Assembly (NCBI GenBank): GCA_947446025.1
Contig: CANFEY010000002.1
Location: 88,898-152,897 of the forward strand
Source: Bryobacterales bacterium
GTDB lineage: Bacteria; Acidobacteriota; Terriglobia; Bryobacterales; Bryobacteraceae
Reading direction: 5' to 3'
Length of the DNA stretch: 64,000 nt
Below are positions 17,675 through 25,054 of this stretch, piece by piece. The position numbers and the translations under genes are program-made. Positions within the stretch are counted from its first letter, which is position 1, and the number at the start of each line of letters is the position of its first letter. The notes beneath the pieces were generated by a model. It searched no databases. It was not told the DNA's origin and saw nothing but the letters and a program-made list of their open reading frames with translations.

Positions 17675-18097
17675 GTGGACGAAGACCAAGTCGCGCAGTT
17701 GATCGGAGGCGGCCTGTTCGCGTTTCTCGGCGTCATCATCCTCTGCGCCCTCGCCGTAGCCGCGGTCACGATTGCCGGCATGTGGAAGGTGTTTGAAAAG
17801 GCGGGCAAGCCGGGGTGGGCGGCCATCATTCCGATTTACAGCGCCATCGTCCTGCTGGAGATCGCTGGACGGCCGCTGTGGTGGTTCTTCCTGTTCCTTA
17901 TCCCGCTGGTCAACATCGTCTTCATCGTCTTACTCTACGTGGACCTGGCCAAGAGCTTCGGGCAAGGCGTGGGCTTCGCGCTGGGATTGATGTTCCTAGG
18001 GTTCGTCTTCTTCCCGATCCTAGGCTTCGGAAGCGCCCGGTATCTGGGTCCGGCCGCCCGGTTCGGGCCTATTTCGCCGGGTACTTCCAATTCATGA
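17675..18097 (+). CDS. DUF5684-like multi-pass membrane protein
   Basis: A 140-residue protein with three or four hydrophobic helices. Its WKVFEKAGKPGWAAIIPIYS motif, followed by RPLWWFFLFLIPLVNIVFIV and YVDLAKSFGQGVGFALGL, is characteristic of the DUF5684 group of small membrane proteins. Function is unknown. The start is GTG 17675. The last 28 bp overlap the end of a decayed kinase gene on the other strand. Confidence 0.7.
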   Translation: MDEDQVAQLIGGGLFAFLGVIILCALAVAAVTIAGMWKVFEKAGKPGWAAIIPIYSAIVLLEIAGRPLWWFFLFLIPLVNIVFIVLLYVDLAKSFGQGVGFALGLMFLGFVFFPILGFGSARYLGPAARFGPISPGTSNS

Positions 18098-18480
18098 GGA
18101 TGGTAAACTTTCCGGGCGGCTCCAACGTGCAGGTTACGAGGAAGCGCTTGCCGTAGCCGGTGTCGACCCGCCGCCACCTTCGGAGAACCGGACCTTCCCG
18201 AAACACCTGCGTCTGGCAGGGTGTGGGTGCCGTAGCGATCACAAGGTCCATCGGCAGCGCCCTTATTGATGCGGCGGGCGTTTCGCCCTCGACCAACTCT
18301 ATGACAAGGTAGGGGGGGCGACGTCGTGAAGCCTGCAGATGTTTGGATGGTTCAGTTGCGCGATGAGGCGGGCTTCGCGTTCAAGGCGCGGATCGAAAGG
18401 CTTGTGCGAGACGATCACGGCGACCGGCGGCTGAAACGAGGGTCGTGGGCTTGGAACACCCGGCCTATCTACGCACCGGC
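18069..18480 (-). pseudogene. Relic of a eukaryotic-type Ser/Thr protein kinase
   Basis: Two fragments of one gene lie back to back on the minus strand. The first (about 18321-18480) reads PRLEREARLIAQLNHPNICR then LHDV, the kinase alpha-C/HPNI region. After a one-base shift near 18318 the second continues YLVIELVEGETPAASIRALP, the hinge region. It then jumps to a C-terminus, GKRFLVTCTLEPPGKFTILM then NWKYPAK with a stop at 18069, which resembles the tails of acidobacterial kinases fused to WD40-like propellers. The catalytic loop, DFG and most of the gene are absent. Internal deletion plus frameshift makes this a pseudogene. Confidence 0.7.
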
Positions 18481-18555
18481 GCGAACATGGCCTGTGTGGA
18501 ATCGGAATCCATAGGCACACGTATGGTGCCTCTTATTCTGGCGGGAAATGGGAAG

Positions 18556-18813
18556 CTAGTTGACAGTCGGCTTGCTGGCAATACGCGCGTCGCGCACCGC
18601 GGCGGCTTCCTTGGCGCGCAGGACCTTCTTCTGGAAGCGATCCACGCGGCCTTCGGTGTCGACCAGCTTCTGCTTGCCCGTGAAGAACGGGTGGCAGTTG
18701 GAGCAGATTTCGACACGGATGTCGCCTTTGTGGGCTGTGCGGGTGCGAAACGTATTATGGCAAGCGCAGACGACGTTCACTTCTTCGTATGCGGGGTGGA
18801 TTCCGGCTTTCAT
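18556..18813 (-). CDS. rpmE: Large ribosomal subunit protein bL31
   Basis: An 85-residue protein from ATG 18813 ([23 protein letters not shown] 18825 would add MEKA). Cys residues in VVCACHNTF and [10 protein letters not shown] identify the zinc-binding (C+) form of L31. It is part of the large ribosomal subunit near the subunit interface. A hairpin followed by TTTTGTGTT lies about 10-45 bases upstream on the same strand, so expression may be affected by read-through from the unit described at 18829-19104. Confidence 0.93.
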   Translation of the reverse strand: MKAGIHPAYEEVNVVCACHNTFRTRTAHKGDIRVEICSNCHPFFTGKQKLVDTEGRVDRFQKKVLRAKEAAAVRDARIASKPTVN

Positions 18814-18828
18814 GGCTTTTTCCATACT

Positions 18829-18869
18829 AACACAAAACCCCGCGACGGCTGTTGAGGCCGCCCGGGGTT
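18829..18869 (-). terminator. Rho-independent terminator or attenuator upstream of rpmE
   Basis: On the minus strand AACCCCG (18869-18863) pairs with CGGGGTT (18842-18836), with an inner GGC/GCC pair (18859-18857 with 18849-18847), followed by TTTTGTGTT. This ends about 4-16 bases before the two candidate rpmE starts. It could end a separate upstream transcript or act as an attenuator in the rpmE leader. Confidence 0.7.
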
Positions 18870-19104
18870 CTGCGAAACGCTGATTTACATCTACTCGGGT
18901 TTACATCTACTGACGATCAGGAACCAAATTCCGCGAGAGAAGGCCGCGTCTCCTAGCCGGAGCAGCGGTCTCGTCACTGAAACGAAACCTGAACAGTAAG
19001 AGCGGCAGACTACTAAGAGCCGGCCACCTCCCGCGTGGTTTTAGTTCCGTCATTCTGACTGCTTGTTATCATACTTTGACTGGACCACCTCCTTTCTCAG
19101 TGAT
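18829..19104 (-). ncRNA. Candidate small RNA (or long rpmE leader), about 275 nt
   Basis: The minus strand between the fadB-like gene and rpmE carries a strong promoter at 19139-19111 and an intrinsic terminator at 18869-18829, with no convincing protein gene between. The predicted RNA starts near 19104 and contains AAAGGAGGTGG (complement of 19085-19095), a 19-codon frame from ATG 19072 to 19013 at poor spacing from it, and two copies of the 12-mer AGTAGATGTAAA near 18880-18912. It may be a trans-acting RNA, a regulated ribosomal-protein leader, or a short-peptide mRNA. No known RNA family was recognised by eye (no tmRNA, RNase P or SRP signatures). Confidence 0.5.
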
Positions 19105-19110
19105 GCCCCA

Positions 19111-19139
19111 ATCATAAATCCGCTTTGCGCTAGAGTCAA
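19111..19139 (-). promoter_or_regulatory. Sigma-70 promoter reading toward rpmE
   Basis: On the minus strand TTGACT (19139-19134), exactly 17 bp, then TATGAT (19116-19111). It is the best promoter match seen in the window and lies about 300 bp from rpmE, immediately upstream of the fadB-like gene that reads the other way. Confidence 0.75.
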
Positions 19140-19147
19140 GGAAATAC

Positions 19148-21181
19148 ATGTCTCAGCAAATTCATTTTGAAATCCAGGACGGCGTGGCCGTTGTGGGGAT
19201 CAACAACCCTCCGGTCAACGCCCTGACCACCGGAGTCCCACAGGGCGTGGCGGAGGCGGTGCAGCGCGCGCAAGCCGACTCATCGGTGCGGGCTATTGTC
19301 GTCATGGGAACGGGCCGCACCTTCGCCGCCGGGGCCGATATCCACGAGTTCGTGCGCTACGTGGCGGGCCAGGGGCCGATGCCGGAGTTTCATCGCTGGC
19401 TCAACCTGATCGAGGATTCGACTAAGCCCGTGGTGATGGCGATCCATGGGCAGGCGTTCGGGGCGGGACTCGAACTCGCCATGGCCGGCCACTACCGGGT
19501 GATCGCCGCCGACGCGCAAGTGGGCCAGCCAGAGGTGAAGATCGGGCTGATTCCGGGCGCGGCGGGGACGGTGCGGTTGCCTCGTCTGGTGGGAGCCCTC
19601 AATGCCGCGGAGATGTGCGCCTTCGGCGAGCCGCTGTCCGCGAGCGACGCACTGGCGGCGGGCATTGTGGATCGCGTGATCGAGGGCGACTTACTCGCCG
19701 GAGCAGTGGCATTCGCGTTGCAGCAGACCTCGGTGCGGCGCACCCGGGAGTTGCCAGTGGTGACTGCCCCGTTCGCTGAGCTTCGCAAGAAAGTGCGTAA
19801 GCACCTGGATGCGCCGCTGGCGGCGCTGGAAGCGATTGAGAAGACTTCGGCGCTTTCCTTTGACGAGGGCTGCAAGGCTGAGGCGGAGATCTTCGTGCGG
19901 CTCATGCACGGCGATCAGTGCAAATCCCTCATCCACGCCTTCTTCGCTGAGCGCGCCGTAGCCAAGGTTCCCGGCATCGAGAAAGACACGCCGGTTTACC
20001 CGATACGCGATGCCGCCGTCATCGGAGCCGGGACGATGGGAGGCGGCATAGCGATGGCTCTGGCCAACGCCGGTCTGCACGTCCGCCTAAAGGACACTGA
20101 TCAAGCCGCCGTCGACCGCGGCCTCGCCACCATCCGCAAGAACTACGAGCGCAGCAAAAGCCTCACCCAGGCGCAGCGAGAAGATCGCCTCTCCCGCATC
20201 ACCGGCCAGACCGACGACGCAGGCTTTGCGCAAGCCGACATCCTCATCGAAGCCGTCTTCGAATCGCTCGAACTGAAGAAACAAGTCTTCGCCGGGATGG
20301 ACCGAGTGGCCAAGCCCGAGTGCCTGCTCGCCACCAACACGTCGACGCTCGACATCGACCAAATCGCGTCCGCCACCAAGCGCCCGCACATGGTGCTGGG
20401 CACGCACTTCTTTTCGCCAGCGAGCGTGATGCGCCTGCTGGAAATCGTGCGCGGCCGCGAGACGTCGCAACCCGCCATCGCCACCGCCATGGCTCTAGCG
20501 AAGGCGATGAAGAAGGTCGGCGTAGTGGTCGGCAACGGCTTCGGTTTCGTCGGCAACCGGCTGTTTATTTCCTATATGAATGAAGCCGAGCTCCTTGTCG
20601 AAGAAGGCGCGAGCCCCGAACAGGTCGACCGCGTGCTGACCGAATTCGGCATGGCGATGGGCCCGTTCGGGGTCGCAGATCTCAGCGGCCTGGATGTCTT
20701 CATGGCGATCCGCAGCGAACGTGCGCATGCCGGCGAGCGCGAAACAGTAGGCCTGCCGATGCTCCACGAGCTAGGCCGCTACGGCCAGAAGACCAGCGCG
20801 GGCTGGTTCAAATACGGCGAGGACCGCAAGCCCATTCCCGACCCCGGCATCGTGGCACAGATCCAGCAAGCCGCGGGCCGCGCCCAACGAGTCATCTCCG
20901 ACGAGGAAATCCGAGATCGCTGCCTCTTCGCGTTGGTGAACGAAGGCGCACGCATCCTGGACGAAGGCATCGCCACCCGAGCCTCGGATATCGACGTCGT
21001 CTACCTTACCGGCTACGGTTTCCCCGCCCACCGCGGCGGCCCGATGTTCTACGCCGACACCGTAGGCCTGACCCACGTGCTCGCTCGAGTGCGCGAGTTC
21101 GGCTGGGAACCCGCCGGGCTCTTAGAGAAGTTGGCCGCGAACTCGGACGGGTCGTTCACGCCGCACGCCGCTTCGACATGA
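19148..21181 (+). CDS. Fused enoyl-CoA hydratase / 3-hydroxyacyl-CoA dehydrogenase
   Basis: A 677-residue bifunctional fatty-acid beta-oxidation enzyme of the FadB/FadJ/peroxisomal-type family. Residues 1-190 form the crotonase domain (VVMGTGRTFAAGADIHEF; GQAFGAGLELAMAGHYRV; GQPEVKIGLIPGAAGTVRLP). From about 285 a Rossmann NAD-binding domain follows with GAGTMGGG at 293-300, then two C-terminal 3HCDH domains (GNGFGFVGNRLF; YGFPAHRGGPMFYAD). ATG 19148 is preceded by AAGGAAAT. No thiolase (fadA) or acyl-CoA dehydrogenase is adjacent. The 3' end overlaps the convergent brnA-like gene by 26 bp. Confidence 0.92.
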   Translation: MSQQIHFEIQDGVAVVGINNPPVNALTTGVPQGVAEAVQRAQADSSVRAIVVMGTGRTFAAGADIHEFVRYVAGQGPMPEFHRWLNLIEDSTKPVVMAIHGQAFGAGLELAMAGHYRVIAADAQVGQPEVKIGLIPGAAGTVRLPRLVGALNAAEMCAFGEPLSASDALAAGIVDRVIEGDLLAGAVAFALQQTSVRRTRELPVVTAPFAELRKKVRKHLDAPLAALEAIEKTSALSFDEGCKAEAEIFVRLMHGDQCKSLIHAFFAERAVAKVPGIEKDTPVYPIRDAAVIGAGTMGGGIAMALANAGLHVRLKDTDQAAVDRGLATIRKNYERSKSLTQAQREDRLSRITGQTDDAGFAQADILIEAVFESLELKKQVFAGMDRVAKPECLLATNTSTLDIDQIASATKRPHMVLGTHFFSPASVMRLLEIVRGRETSQPAIATAMALAKAMKKVGVVVGNGFGFVGNRLFISYMNEAELLVEEGASPEQVDRVLTEFGMAMGPFGVADLSGLDVFMAIRSERAHAGERETVGLPMLHELGRYGQKTSAGWFKYGEDRKPIPDPGIVAQIQQAAGRAQRVISDEEIRDRCLFALVNEGARILDEGIATRASDIDVVYLTGYGFPAHRGGPMFYADTVGLTHVLARVREFGWEPAGLLEKLAANSDGSFTPHAAST

Positions 21182-21422
21182 GCTGGCGCAAGAAGCTATT
21201 GACGCGGGTCTGATACCCTGCGCCCGAGCCCTTCAGCCAAGCGATCCCGTCCGCGTCTAACCGGATAGTGACGCTCTGTTTCTTTGGACGGTAGAACTGG
21301 CCGATGATGGCATCCGAGGGGAACTCGCGGATCTCCGGAATGTCCGAGAGATCGATCTCGCTGTCAGGCCTCTGGGCGAGGCGCAGCAGTTCCGCCCGCT
21401 TCTTAGCCGTGAGCTGTTTCAT
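21156..21422 (-). CDS. BrnA-family antitoxin (partner lost)
   Basis: An 88-residue protein with the hallmark BrnA C-terminus: SVTIRLDADGIAWLKGSGAG followed by YQTRVNSFLRQLM, an RHH-type module. The N-terminal half contains EIDLSDIPEIREFPSDAIIG. The frame extends upstream to 21485, but ATG 21422 (MKQLTAKKRAELLRLAQ) matches the family start. The brnT gene that should precede it is reduced to its last codons (next entry), so this is an orphan antitoxin that may act as a stray repressor or cross-talk with other BrnT toxins. Confidence 0.82.
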   Translation of the reverse strand: MKQLTAKKRAELLRLAQRPDSEIDLSDIPEIREFPSDAIIGQFYRPKKQSVTIRLDADGIAWLKGSGAGYQTRVNSFLRQLMSKRRAA

Positions 21423-21492
21423 AGTGTTTTCTTTCGTGGCGGGTCGCTTGGCGCGCCGAGATGATGCGGATGAGTTCGCTAGCACTCCGATT
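21403..21492 (-). pseudogene. C-terminal stump of a brnT toxin gene
   Basis: A 29-codon frame, ATG 21492 to TAA 21403, reads SELIRIISARQATRHERKHY, the conserved C-terminal end of BrnT toxins, and overlaps the brnA-like start by about 20 bp as in intact brnTA operons. Everything upstream is replaced by the end of the PPOX-family gene, whose TGA overlaps this ATG. The N-terminal about 65 residues, including the FEWD region, are gone. Confidence 0.7.
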
Positions 21493-22031
21493 CATAGCGC
21501 GGGCAGTCCGTCGATACTCTGCCGGTTCTTCTCTTCGCGATACGCCCGCAACCCTTCGGGTGTCTTCGCCGCGGCCCAGCGGGCGAGCGTTTCCCGTGGA
21601 CTCTGAAATTGGTACAGCGGCACGGCGTAACCGCACGAATCCGAAACCCGCTCCACCTGAATGTGAACGTATACGCGCGTGCCCGGATTCTCCGGAAACA
21701 GCGCGGCGAACTCCGCATACCGCGCATCTTCCTCCGTGATCGCCACAGCGCGCCCATGCAGCCGCACGATTTTCGGCGGCTCCTCGAACGCACAGAACAT
21801 CACGACGATTCGGCCATTCTCGCGCGCATGCGCCGCCGTTTCCGCTCCGCTGCCGGTAAGATCCTGATAGACCGCTTCCAGCGGCCCCAGTACGCGGAAG
21901 GCATCGCCGCCTTTAGGAGAAATGTTGACGTGCCCCTCCACTCCGGAAGGCGCGGAACCGACGAAAAACATCCGCTGCTCCCGAATCCACGCCGCGATGT
22001 CCGCGGTGATACTTGCGTGCTGCTTGCTCAC
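21492..22031 (-). CDS. Pyridoxamine 5'-phosphate oxidase-family (FMN-binding split barrel) protein
   Basis: A 179-residue protein with the PPOX fold pattern: AWIREQRMFFVGSAPSGVEG, HVNISPKGGDAFRVLG, TAAHARENGRIVVMFCAFEE and PPKIVRLHGRAVAI. Related proteins bind FMN, F420 or heme and carry out oxidations or reductions of small molecules; the true PNPOx substrate residues cannot be confirmed. Its ATG overlaps the stop of the upstream 266-residue gene in an ATGA. Its own stop abuts the brnT stump. Confidence 0.8.
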   Translation of the reverse strand: MSKQHASITADIAAWIREQRMFFVGSAPSGVEGHVNISPKGGDAFRVLGPLEAVYQDLTGSGAETAAHARENGRIVVMFCAFEEPPKIVRLHGRAVAITEEDARYAEFAALFPENPGTRVYVHIQVERVSDSCGYAVPLYQFQSPRETLARWAAAKTPEGLRAYREEKNRQSIDGLPAL

Positions 22032-22828
22032 GCTCCACCCGAGTTCTTCTCGCGGCTCTTCCGCAAGTAATGTGGACTCTGCTCCAACCCATACGGAGTC
22101 TTCACCTTCGAAGCCGCCTTGGCATCGAAGAATTCCTGACTGGTCTTCTGCCGCTCAGCGATCTCGGCGTCCGTTCCATCCACCAACGTGATCTCCTCGC
22201 GCGGCACGAACAGCACTTGTCCGATTGGCAGGTTATGCGATGCCGACATGGATTCGCCCGGCTGCAACACGTAGCGGAATTCACTGTCATGCACGTACCA
22301 ATCGGTCTCCACGCGAATCACCAGCGCGGGCGCGGCAGGCCTTTCGATCATGTTGAAGATCGACGTGTAGAGAGTGTCCCACCCCTTCGGCGTCTGGAAA
22401 TTGTGCGCCCCGCGCAGCGTCACCGCGCCCGCTGGCGTGCCGATATCATCCACCGCAATAAACATCCGAGCCATCATGCCCGCCGTCGCCACCGATTCCG
22501 GCGTGGCCTCTATGTGGAACTTCACTTCTTCCTTGCGCGCCCCAAGCCCGCCGACCGCGAGTTGATACGTAATCGAAAACACCGGCTCCCACTTCTTCCC
22601 CGTCGCGTTCACAGAGTAGTCGAACAGATACCGCCCCTCACCCTCATAGCCCACCTGAAACAGCTCATGCGCGGCCAGCGGAGGATACACCATGAACCCA
22701 GCCGCGCTGCCCGCCTCCAACACCGGACAATGCCGAGCATGCTGCGGCAGCATCGGCCTCTGCGCCTCGCGCTTGGGACGCACGCCAAACCCAGGCCGGC
22801 GCGGGTTCGGGAAAAGTTTCACTTCCAT
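22028..22828 (-). CDS. Uncharacterised 266-residue protein
   Basis: A cytoplasmic-looking protein without signal peptide or membrane segment, starting MEVKLFPNPRRPGFGVRPKR and containing AGSAAGFMVYPPLAAHELFQ, DTLYTSIFNMIERPAAPALV and IRVETDWYVHDSEFRYVLQP. It resembles DUF6065-type hypothetical proteins, but I cannot confirm that by eye. It is translationally coupled (ATGA) to the PPOX gene, so the two probably share a pathway. No function is assigned. Confidence 0.7.
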   Translation of the reverse strand: MEVKLFPNPRRPGFGVRPKREAQRPMLPQHARHCPVLEAGSAAGFMVYPPLAAHELFQVGYEGEGRYLFDYSVNATGKKWEPVFSITYQLAVGGLGARKEEVKFHIEATPESVATAGMMARMFIAVDDIGTPAGAVTLRGAHNFQTPKGWDTLYTSIFNMIERPAAPALVIRVETDWYVHDSEFRYVLQPGESMSASHNLPIGQVLFVPREEITLVDGTDAEIAERQKTSQEFFDAKAASKVKTPYGLEQSPHYLRKSREKNSGGA

Positions 22829-23072
22829 TTAAGTAGTGTAAGGCAGAAGAGACCACTTGCTGACGCGCGCGGCTCGGTAAGGGGTGTGACCGTCTAGCAT
22901 GGACGAGGATGGTTGAATCGAGCGGTTGCGCCTCAGTGAAAGCCTCCTCGGCGTCATCTTCGACCGGCCCGTTTCAACTGAGCATCCACTTCTTTGAAGG
23001 GTTGCCGCCATGCTTCCCTAACGCGATTGAGCTATAATCCCCGCTGGTAGTTTCACTCTCAAGGAGAACTCT

Positions 23073-25022
23073 ATGCGGACCCTGGCCTGCGCGCTTGCGA
23101 TTTCCGGTCTTACACTCATGGCCCAAACCGGCGCGAAGAACGGCGAATGGAACACCTATGGAGGGGACCTCGGCAGTACCCGCTATTCAGGTCTCGACCA
23201 GATCAACGCCACGAACTTCTATAAGCTGCAGGTTGGCTGGCGCTTCAGTACCGCCAACCTCGGGCCCACCCTCGAAACCAACCTGGAATCCACACCGCTG
23301 ATGGTCAAGGGAGTCTTCTACTCCACCGCCGGCTCGCGCCGCAGCGTCATCGCGCTGGACGCCGCCACCGGCGAACAGCTGTGGGTCTATCGCGAAGACG
23401 AAGGACAGCGCGGAACCGTCGCCCCGCGCGTTCTCTCCGGCCGCGGCCTCGCCTATTGGACCGAAGGGAACGAAGAACGCATCATCTATGTCACTCCCGG
23501 TTACCGCATGATCGCGCTGAACGCCAAGACCGGGCTGCGCGTCACCAGCTTCGGCACCAACGGCGTGGTGGACCTGAAGACCGACGACGATCAGACGATC
23601 GATCTACTGAGCCGCGAGATCGGCTTGCACTCCGCCCCCATCATCGCGCGCAACACCATCGTCATCGGCGCGGCCCACCGCCCCGGAGGCGTCCCCACCA
23701 GCAAGACCAACGTCAAGGGCTACGTGCGCGGCTTCGACGTGAAGACCGGCAAGCGTAAGTGGATCTTCCACACCATCCCCAGGCCCGGCGAATTCGGCCT
23801 CGATACCTGGCTCAACGATTCCTGGAACTACACCGGTAACACCGGCAGTTGGGGACAGAGTTCCATTGATGAACAACTGGGCCTGGTCTACATCGGGGTC
23901 GAAGCGCCCACCGGCGATTACTACGGCGGCCCACGCCCCGGTGCCAATCTTTTCGGCGAAAGTCTGGTCGCCGTCGACATCGAAACCGGCCAGCGCAAGT
24001 GGCACTATCAATTTGTCCACCACGGCATCTGGGATCACGACAATCCGTGCGCGCCCATCCTGGCGGACGTCATGATCAACGGTCGCCTGCGCAAGATCGT
24101 GGCGCAGCCTTCCAAGCAGGCCTTCCTCTATGTGCTGGACCGCGAGACCGGCCAGCCCATCTGGCCCATCGAAGAGCGCCCCGTCGAAAAAGGCACCGTG
24201 CCCGGCGAGTGGTATTCGCCCACGCAGCCCTTCCCAACCAAACCGGCGGCCTTCGACCGTAACGGCGTCTCCCTCAGTGACCTGATCGACTTCACCCCCG
24301 CGCTGCGCACGGAAGCCGAGAAGATCGCGGCGAATTATAAGCTGGGTCCCATCTTCACGCCTCCGGTGGAAAGCAAAGCCTCGGGTCCGTGGGGCCTGCT
24401 CACGCTGGCCACGGCGGGCGGCGGCGCGAATTGGCCGGGAGGTTCCATCGACGTTGAGACCGGTGTTGTCTTCGTCTCGTCGCAAGCATCCTTGGGCAGC
24501 ATCAGCCTGATCCCATCGGGCGAGCGCTCGGACACGGGTTACATCTCGGGCCGCGCGGAGGGTGCCGGATCCGCCGCGCTGACCGTGCAGGGCCTGCCCA
24601 TGGTCAAGCCTCCCTATGGACAGATCTCCGCCATTGACCTCAAGACAGGGGACATGCTGTGGCAAGTCGCGCATGGTGAAACGCCGGACAACGTGCGCAA
24701 TCATCCGCTGCTCAAGGGCATGAATCTCCCGCGCACCGGACGCATCGGTACAGTATCCACGCTGGTGACCAAGACGCTGGTGATCGCGGGAGAGAAAGGC
24801 ACCTTCACCTTGCCCGACGGCCACGTGGGCGCGATGTTGCGCGCTTATGACAAACCCAGCGGGCGTGAGATGGGAGCTGTCTATATGCCGCAACAACAGA
24901 CCGGCGGGCCGATGACCTACATGGTCAATGGCGTCCAGTACATCGTCGTGGCCGTCGGCGGCAACACCGGAGCCGAGTTCATCGCCTATCGACTCCCTGC
25001 CGCTGAGGTGGGCGCACGATAG
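23073..25022 (+). CDS. PQQ-dependent dehydrogenase-like beta-propeller protein (quinoprotein)
   Basis: A 649-residue periplasmic protein with a signal peptide (MRTLACALAISGLTLMA). Repeated propeller blades carry the PQQ-type W-motifs (VIALDAATGEQLWVYREDEG; KTGKRKWIFHTIPRPGEFG; IETGQRKWHYQFVHHGIWDH; DLKTGDMLWQVAHGE). The overall length and the HHGIWDHD segment resemble membrane-type glucose/quinate-like quinoprotein dehydrogenases without their membrane anchor. Substrate is unknown; electrons would pass to quinone or cytochrome. AAGGAG precedes the ATG and a TATAAT hexamer lies at 23033-23038. It heads a cluster with MFS, cupin and DASS genes. Confidence 0.85.
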   Translation: MRTLACALAISGLTLMAQTGAKNGEWNTYGGDLGSTRYSGLDQINATNFYKLQVGWRFSTANLGPTLETNLESTPLMVKGVFYSTAGSRRSVIALDAATGEQLWVYREDEGQRGTVAPRVLSGRGLAYWTEGNEERIIYVTPGYRMIALNAKTGLRVTSFGTNGVVDLKTDDDQTIDLLSREIGLHSAPIIARNTIVIGAAHRPGGVPTSKTNVKGYVRGFDVKTGKRKWIFHTIPRPGEFGLDTWLNDSWNYTGNTGSWGQSSIDEQLGLVYIGVEAPTGDYYGGPRPGANLFGESLVAVDIETGQRKWHYQFVHHGIWDHDNPCAPILADVMINGRLRKIVAQPSKQAFLYVLDRETGQPIWPIEERPVEKGTVPGEWYSPTQPFPTKPAAFDRNGVSLSDLIDFTPALRTEAEKIAANYKLGPIFTPPVESKASGPWGLLTLATAGGGANWPGGSIDVETGVVFVSSQASLGSISLIPSGERSDTGYISGRAEGAGSAALTVQGLPMVKPPYGQISAIDLKTGDMLWQVAHGETPDNVRNHPLLKGMNLPRTGRIGTVSTLVTKTLVIAGEKGTFTLPDGHVGAMLRAYDKPSGREMGAVYMPQQQTGGPMTYMVNGVQYIVVAVGGNTGAEFIAYRLPAAEVGAR

Positions 25023-25054
25023 CATCGCGAGTCCGTTACCGTGTAGTCGGCTTC

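Noticed and set aside
18900..19046. 48-codon minus-strand frame beginning MTELKPRGRWPALSS
   Set aside because: No ribosome-binding site at proper spacing and no recognisable family; kept only as part of the candidate RNA.
19081..19097. Plus-strand similarity to the 3' end of 16S rRNA (GGACCACCTCCTTTCT)
   Set aside because: No upstream 16S sequence is present; the match is better explained as the complement of a strong ribosome-binding-site-like sequence on the minus-strand unit.
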